Positions 18,201-27,200 of a DNA stretch of 64,000 nucleotides are shown here, in pieces (positions within the stretch are counted from its first letter, which is position 1; every line of letters starts with the position of its first letter). Both the position numbers and the translations under genes were made by a program. This stretch comes from Candidatus Peribacteria bacterium. GTDB taxonomy: Bacteria; Patescibacteriota; Gracilibacteria; Peribacterales; Peribacteraceae. The notes under the pieces were generated by a model. That model saw nothing but the letters and a program-made list of their open reading frames with translations, was not told where the DNA came from and did no database searches. The stretch lies in NCBI GenBank assembly GCA_023245935.1, contig JAHFJM010000003.1:101070-165069 (forward strand), read 5' to 3'.

Positions 18201-21200
18201 CAGGGAACACTGATCACACGCTACGGACTCACATTCCTCTCCGGCAGTTCACTGGCTGAAATCAGCGGGTTCAATAATTACATCAACTTCCGGGAAGGCA
18301 TCGGTACCGATTCCACGATGCGTCTCACGAATCAAGGCAATCTCCGGAACATCGGGTCGATTCAGGCAGGGGAGACGCTGCTCACGGCGGGAGGAACGCT
18401 TGCGGCGAAAGTCGATTACGCGGCGGGTACCAATGCGTATTCCGTCGCGGTCGGAGACATCAACGGCGACGGTAAGGCAGATATGGCAGTTGCCAACTAT
18501 GGCAGTGATTCTGTTTCTGTCTTCATCAATACGGGCACGGGAAGTTTTGCGACGAAGGTCGATTACACAACCGGAACCAGTCCGTACTCCGTTGCGATCG
18601 GTGACCTCAACGGTGATGGAAAGCCCGATCTCGCAGTGAGCAACAATGGCAGTTCTTCCGTTTCCATCTTCCTGAATAAAGGCAACGGAACGTTTGCTGC
18701 GAAGGTCGATTACACCACCGGTTCCGGTCCGCGCTTCCTTGCCATCGGTGACCTGAATGGCGATGGCAAGCAGGATGTTGCCGCTGCGAGTTTCGGCGGT
18801 AATTCCGTCTCCGTTCTTCTGAATAACGGCAACGGTACCTTCGCTGCAAAAGTGGATTACACGGTGGGGAGTGCCAATCCATATTCCGTTGCCATCGGCG
18901 ACCTCAACGGTGACGGCAAACCGGATCTTGCCGTTGCGGTTCTCAACAGTACCACGATCGCCATCTTCCTGAACAATGGCGACGGCACCTTCGCCGCAAA
19001 GGTCAATTACACGGTGGGTTCCGATCCGACCTCCATTGCCATCGGTGATCTCAACGCTGACGGCAAACCCGATCTCGCCGTTTCAAACAGCAGTAGCAGC
19101 TTTATCTCCATTCTCATCAATAACGGCAACGGAACCTTCGCAACAAAAGTCGATTACACCACGGGGAATAATCCTTATTCCGTTGCCATCGGTGATCTGA
19201 GTGGCGACGGCAAGCCGGATATTGCAGCTACGAACATCAATGGTTTCGTCTCCATCTTCATCAATAACGGCAACGGCACCTTCGCCGCAAAAGTGGATTA
19301 CACCACCGGTTCTTCTCCGCTGTCAGTTGCCATCGGTGATCTGAATAGTGATGGCAAGGCAGATCTTGCCGTTTCTAACTACGGCAGTGACTCCGTCTCT
19401 GTTTTCCTCAACCGGTCCCGTACCATTCTCTTCGCTTCCGCCTCGACTGGAGGTGTCGTCGGTATCGGTACACCCACGCCTGGAGCCAAACTCTCGGTTT
19501 CCGGTGCGGTGATTATCAGTGCCAGAGGCGACCTTGCGAATGCGCGCACGGACAGCGGTATCGCACTCGAAGTGGCAGGCACCATCTCCGGTTCCGCGCT
19601 GAAACTCATGAACAACTTGTCGGTTTCCGGGACGATTCTCTCCGTTGGAACGATCACCACTCGAGGCACGCTGTCCGGAAATAATCTCATCGTTTCCCAC
19701 AGCGCATCGATCTCCGGTGCGCTTCTCGTTCTCACAAGCATTACGTCGAAGGGTTCGCTCTCCGGTGCCACATTCTTCGGTGCGGGACTTGGCAGTTGCA
19801 CGAACTCGAATCAGAAGCTTCTCTATGACCCTGCAACGGGAAAATTCAACTGTTCGACGGATTACGCCGGTTCGACATTCGGTTCCGGGAATACGATCAC
19901 GATTGGTGATGCGCGGTACGTGAATGCCAGTGGCGACACGATGACCGGAGCACTCACGATCAATCTGAGTTCCGGCTTCATTGGGCTGAAAGTATTGCAG
20001 ACCGCTTCCGGAAATATTCTGCACGCGGAGAAAGATCTCACGAGTTCGGGAACACTGACTGTCAGTGGAATCGCGAGATTCAAGAACAACGTGAACGTTG
20101 TCGGAACGGTCTCCGGAGGCGCACTCACGGTCATGAACGGCACAAGTTACTTCCTCGGTTCTCTTGGCATCGGAAACACGTCTCCAAAAGCAAAACTTGA
20201 TGTTCTGGGCACGATTTCGGGCTCTACGCTCGTTATCTCTAAAAACGGTTCGTTCTCCGGTTCGCTTGTCGTTGTCTCGAACATCACGACTCGCGGCACA
20301 CTCTCCGGAACCAATCTAACGGTCTCGAAGTCCGCATCGATCTCGGGTTCACTCCTCGTCAAAACATCGATCACCTCGAAGGGCTCTCTCTCCGGTGTGA
20401 CGATTGCAGGGTTCAATCTTGGCTCCTGCAACGGCGCCTCTCAGAAACTGCTCTACAACAACTCGACGCAGAAATTCGAGTGCGGATCGGATGTCGGTGC
20501 GAATTCCATCGGTTCCGGCAACGTGCTGGCCATTGGCGACGCTCGCTACGTCAAGAAGCAAGGCGACACGATGACAGGCGCACTCATCATCAACCTCAGT
20601 TCCGGTTTCCTCGGACTTCGCATTCTGCAGATGGCATCCGGATCGATCCTTCATGCCGAGAAATCTCTCACGAGTTCAGGTCTTCTGATGGTGACGCAGT
20701 CGACGGTTCGAGGATCCGGAGCACTCGTCGTCGAGCAGAGATCCAATTCCACCGGTGCCTACATCCGCGGTTCCGGCGCACACATCAATGCACCGCTCCT
20801 CGTCCTCGACAGCTCGACGGGTTCGTACAGGGCTCCGCACATCCTCTTCGGATACAAAGGAACATTCGACGTCGCACTCTGGCGCACAACGGGTGCGGTC
20901 CTCAACTTATCGGGTCATTTGCTTCCAAGTCTCACGAACAAATTCGATCTTGGTTCTTCCGCCAATCGTTGGAGGTCTCTCTACCTCTCCGGTGGAACGA
21001 TGTACTTAGGCACTGCAGCCAATCAGGCGAGCATCAACTTCAACACCTCAGCCTCCCGCTTCGGGATCGATGCGAATGCGGACGGAACGAATGAACTCTC
21101 GATTCTCAGTATCGGAAACGTCGGCATCGGCACCGGTAGTCCGAAAGCAAAACTCGATGTAGCGGGAACGATCTCCGGCACAACGCTGACCATCAGCAAG

Positions 21201-24200
21201 AACGGTTCGTTCTCGGGCGCTCTCGTCGTGAAGTCGAGTATTACGTCGAGAGGATCGCTCTCCGGTGTGACGATTGCAGGGTTCAATCTTGGCTCCTGCA
21301 ACGGCTCAAGCCAGAAACTTCTCTACAACAACTCGACACAGAAATTCGAGTGCGGCTCCGATCAGTCGGGAGGTTCTGCAAACAGCGGCACGGTGCTCTC
21401 GATCGGCAATGCTCGCTATGTGCTGAAGCAAGGCGACACGATGACCGGCACACTCAAGAGTCGCGGCTTCCTCCTCGCCTCGGGTACGACCCTCTCCGAG
21501 ATGTCGGGTTGGAACGAATACCTGAATTTGCCTCACTCGGGCATTGGAACAAATTCAGTCACTCGTCTCACGAACAACGGTGATCTCGTGAACATCGGTA
21601 CGATTCAATCCGGCGAAGCGCACTTCAGGAGGGGAGGAACGTTTGCGGGGAAGGTGGATTACACGTCTGGGACACCTTATTCCGTTGCCATCGGTGACCT
21701 CAACGGTGACGGAAAACAGGATCTTGCAACCGTCAACGTTGACGGCAACTCCGTCTCGATCTTCATCAATACCGGCACGGGTTCATTTGCTACAAAAGTC
21801 GATTACACAACTGGAAGTGTTCCAGAAAGCGTTGCAATCGGCGATCTGAATGGTGATGGGAAACCAGACCTTGCAGTAGCCAACTACACCAGCGCCTCAG
21901 TCTCTGTCTTCCTGAACAACGGCAACGGCACATTTGCTTCAAAAGTTGACTACACAGCCGGATCGAATCCGCACTCCGTCGCAATCGGCGATCTGAATGG
22001 AGATGGAAAACAGGATCTTGCAGTAGCGAATTACTTCGGTAATTCTGTCTCCGTCATTCTGAACAACGGCAACGGAACCTTCGCTGCAAAAGTCGACTAT
22101 ACAACCGGATCGAATCCGTACTCCGTTGCCATCGGTGACCTCAATGGTGACGGAAAAAAGGATCTCGCCCTCGCAAACGGTGGCAGTGATTCCGTCTCCG
22201 TCTTCCTGAACAACGGCAACGGCACCTTTGTCGCGAAGGTCGATTACACGACGGGGATTGTTCCTTATTCTGTTGCAATCGGTGATCTGAACGGCGATGG
22301 GAAAGCAGACCTTGCAGTAGCCAATTACACTAGTTCTTCCGTCTCCATCTTCCAGAACAACGGCAATGGCACCTTCGCTACAAAGGTAGATTACACAACG
22401 GGAAATAATCCTTATTCCGTTGCAATCGGTGATCTAACCGGTGACGGAAAACCTGATCTTGCCGTTGCAAACGGCAATGCGAACACCGTCTCCACATTCC
22501 AGAATAATGGCAACGGTACCTTTGCCGCGAAGATCGATTACGGGGCGGGCACCAATCCTTCCTCCGTTGCCATCGGTGATCTGAACAATGACGGTAAGGC
22601 GGATATGGCAACGGCAAACTACGGCACCACCGTTTCCATCTTCCTCAATCTCTCCCGCACCATTCTGTATGCCTCCTCCGGCACCGGTGGAGCCGTTGGT
22701 ATCGGTACACCCACACCGGGTTCCGCACTCGCCGTCTCCGGTGCCGTGCTCATCAACGCAAACGGCAATATTCTGAATACCAAAGCAGACGTCGGGCTTG
22801 CACTCGAGGTGATCGGCACGATGTCCGGTCGTGTGCTCCATGCGCAGGATTTGATCACATCATCCGGTTCGCTCATCGTCGAAGGAACGATCTCGGGAGC
22901 GACACTCAGAGGAGCAGGTCTTGCAAGCTGCAACGGTGCAAGCCAGAAACTTCTGTACAACAACTCCACGAACAAATTCGAATGTGGAACCGATCTCACC
23001 GGAGCATCCGGTACGCCGTTCAGTTCCGGCAACGTTCTCACCATCATCGACGCGCGGTACGTGAAGAAGCAAGGAGACACGATGACCGGAGCACTCACGA
23101 TCAATCTCTCCAGCGGTTTCCTCGGACTCAAACTCCTCAACACCGCTTCCGGAAACATTCTCCACGCCGAGAAAGATTTGAGCAGCTCGGGAACACTTAC
23201 TGTGAATGGCATCGCGAGGTTCAAGAATAACCTCAACGTCGTCGGCACGGTTTCCGGAGCCGCTCTCACAATCATGAATGGCACATCGTACATGCTCGGT
23301 TCCGTCGGCATCGGGAACACTTCTCCGAAAGCGAAGCTGGATGTCTCGGGCACGATCTCAGGCACAACGCTGACGATTTCCAGAAACGGTTCCTTCTCCG
23401 GTTCACTCATCGTCAAAAACAACCTCTCCGGCAGCAGTTTCTACGGCGCCGGGCTCGGTGACTGTAATAATTCCACCAACTCCAAACTGATCTACAACAA
23501 TGCAACCGGAAAGTTCGGCTGTGCGACGGATCAAACTGCGGTGGGTATTTCATACACTGCCGCCTCAAACATCTTCGTCAATCAGTCCGGCGATACGATG
23601 ACCGGCGCACTCACGATCAACCTCAGTTCCGGTTACCTTGGGCTTAAAGTTCTCCAGACCGCTTCCGGAAATATTCTCCATGCCGAGAAAGATCTTACGT
23701 CTTCGGGCACCCTCACGGTGGTCGGAGTCGCAAGATTTAAGAATAATGTGAACGTCGTTGGCACGGTCTCGGGTGCAGCACTGACCGTCATGAACGGAAC
23801 GAGCTACTTCCTCGGTTCTTTGGGTATAGGCAACACATCGCCGAAAGCGAAGTTGGATGTGCGCGGAACAATCTCTGGTACAACACTCACGATCTCGGGC
23901 AACGGTTCATTCTCCGGTTCTCTCATCGTCAAGAACAACTTGTCCGGTAGTAGCTTCTACGGTGCCGGGCTTGGTGACTGTAACAATTCGACATCCAACA
24001 AGCTCATCTACAACAATGCAACCGGCAAGTTCGGCTGTGCGACAGATCAGACAGCGGCAGGACTATCCTTCACGAATGCCGATGGGATCTACGTTAATCA
24101 GGCAGGAGACACAATGACCGGAGCGCTCACGATTAACTTGAGTAGCGGCTATCTTGGATTGAAGATTTTGCAGACCGCTTCCGGAAACATTCTCCATGCA

Positions 24201-27200
24201 GAGAAAAATCTCACATCGTCCGGAACAATCGTCTCCGTTGGAGACATTGTTTCCAAAAACGGAACCGCAAAAACCAAAGGCTACGTTCTTTTCTCCGGTG
24301 CAACACTCGCTGAAATGTCCGGATGGAACGAGTACCTCAACATCATTCATTCCGGACTCGGCACAAACTCCGTCACTCGTCTCACGAATCAGGGTGATCT
24401 CGTCAATATCGGTACGATACAATCGGGCGAAGCACACATGCGAAGGGGCGGGACGTTTGCACCGAAAGTAGATTATACGACAGGTTCAGGTCCTTACTCC
24501 CTTGCCACTGGAGACCTGAATGGTGATGGAAAGGCAGATTTGGCAGTTGCCGTATCCAGCGGAAACTCAGTCGCGGTTCTCCTCAATACTGGTACTGGCT
24601 CCTTTGCAACGAAGGTCGATTACACAACCGGAAGCGGTCCTATATCCGTTGCCATCGGTGACCTCAATGGTGACGGAAAGCCGGATCTCGCAGTTGCGAA
24701 TCAAAGCGATTCCTCCGTTTCCATCTTCCTCAATAACGGTAACGGAACGTTTGCTACGAAGGTGGATTACACAACAGGAACAAGCCCACATTCCGTTGCC
24801 ATCGGAGATCTGAACGGCGATGGCAAGGCAGATTTGGCAGTTACCAAAAACGGCAGTGCCTCCGTCGCAATCTTCCTCAATAACGGTAACGGAACGTTTG
24901 CTACAAACGTGGATTACACGACAGGAACAAGTCCATTTTTCGTTGCTATTGGTGATCTGAACGGCGATGGCAAGGCAGATTTGGCAGTTGCCAACAACGG
25001 CAGCACCTCCGTTTCCGTTTTGATCAATAGCGGCAATGGTACCTTCGCTGCAAAGGTCGACTATACAACCGGTACTCAGCCTCAATCCGTTGCCATTGGC
25101 GATCTGAATGGAGACGGAAAGTCCGATCTTACGGTAGCGAACGAAGGTAGCAATTCCGTCTCCGTCTTCATCAATAGCGGCAATGGTACCTTCGCTGCAA
25201 AGGTCGACTACGCGACTGCAACCCTTCCAGACTCCGTTGCCATTGGTGACCTGAACGGAGATGGCAAGGCAGATTTGGCAGTTGCCAACAACGGCAGCAC
25301 CTCTATCTCCATTTTCCTCAATAATGGTAACGGAACCTTTGCCACGAAGGTGGATTACACGACAGGAACAAGTCCATATTCCGTTGCCATTGGTGACCTG
25401 AACGGCGATGGCAAGGCAGATTTGGCAGTAACCAACATCAACAGTTCCTCCGTCTCTATCCTCCTCAACGTCAGTAAAACCATCCTCTATGCCTCCTCCG
25501 GCACAGGCGGAGCCGTTGGTATCGGCACGCCGACTCCCGGATCCGCACTCGCCGTGTCCGGTGCGGTGATCATCAACGCGAACGGCAATATCGTGAATAC
25601 GAAAGCCGATGTAGGGCTTGCGCTTGAAGTGATCGGTACAGCATCCGGTCGCGTGTTGCATGCGCAGGATGTGCTCCGCTCCAGCGGCTCACTGATCGTC
25701 GAAGGGAACATGTCCGGAGCGACACTGCAGGGTGCGGGGCTTGCGAGCTGCAACGGTGCAACGCAGAAACTTCTCTACAACAATTCGACGAAGAAATTCG
25801 AGTGTGGCAGCGATTTCCTCGGTTCCTTCGGTTCCGGAAATGTGGTGACGATTGGCGATTCCCGCTACGTCCGCACCTCCGGCTCGACGATGACCGGAGC
25901 ACTCACGATCAACCTTACCTCCGGCTACCTCGGGCTCAAAATCATGCAGACAGCCTCCGGAAATATTCTCCATGCGGAGAAGAGTCTCACATCGTCGGGA
26001 ACCATCATCGCAGCGCTCGATATCATCGCGAAGGGAACGATGAAGAGTGACGGCTACGTCTTCAGCTCCGGCACAACACTTGCGGAGATGAGTGGCTGGA
26101 ACGAATACACAAACCTCATTCACAGCGGTCTTGGCACAAATTCTGTTGTACGTCTCACAAACCAAGGCGATCTCGTGAATATCGGGACGATTCAATCCGG
26201 AGAAGCACACATGCGCAGAGGCGGAACGTTTGCTGCGAAGGTCGACTACATAACAGGAACAAGCCCTTATTCTGTTGCCATCGGAGACCTGAATGGCGAT
26301 GGGAAGGCTGATCTTGCAGTAGTCAATCTTAACAACTCCGTCTCCGTCTTCATCAACACCGGCACAGGTTCTTTTGCTACGAAGGTCGATTACACGACGG
26401 GAACGAGCCCTCAGTCTGTTGCTATCGGTGACCTCAATGGCGATGGAAAACCAGATCTGGCAGTCGCAAACGAAAATAGTGACTCCGTTTCAGTCTTTAT
26501 GAATAACGGCAATGGTACCTTTGCGACGAAAGTCGACTACATAACGGGAAGCCTTCCTTATTCCGTTGCGATTGGAGACCTGAACGGCGATGGTAAGGCG
26601 GATCTTGCGGTGGCGAATTACATCAGTAACTTCGGCAGTTCCTCCGTCTCCGTCTTCATCAATACCGGCAATGGTATCTTCGCAGCAAAGGTCGATTACA
26701 CAACGGGAACCGCTTCTACTTACGTTGCCATTGGAGATCTCAATGGCGATGGGAAGGCTGATCTTGCAGTGACGAATACTCTAAGCGACACCGTCTCCGT
26801 CTTCCTGAATAATGGCAACGGCACCTTTGCGACGAAGGTCGATTACACGACTGGAAGTCAGCCTTTCTCCGTCGCCATCGGAGACCTGAATGGCGATGGG
26901 AAGGCTGATCTTGCAGTAGTCAATCTTAACAACTCCGTCTCCGTCTTCATCAACACCGGCACAGGTTCTTTTGCTACGAAGGTCGATTACACAACGGGAG
27001 CCGGTTCTTATTTCCTTGCCATCCGAGACCTCAACGGTGATGGGAAGCTGGATCTCGTTTCAGCAAACTATTATGACGACTCCGTTTCCGTCTTGCTCAA
27101 TAATGGTAACGGCACCTTCGCGACAAAAGTCGATTACACAACGGGGGATGGTCCGAGTGGAGTTGCCATTGGAGATCTCAATGGCGATGGGAAGGCGGAT

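Noticed and set aside
24567-25661. 364-codon minus-strand ORF (and similar ones at 4382, 17298, 19323, 22619) opposite the giant genes
   Set aside because: They are antisense shadows of repetitive Gly/Ser/Asp coding; the repeated codons keep the opposite frames open. The plus-strand frames have signal peptides and domain structure.
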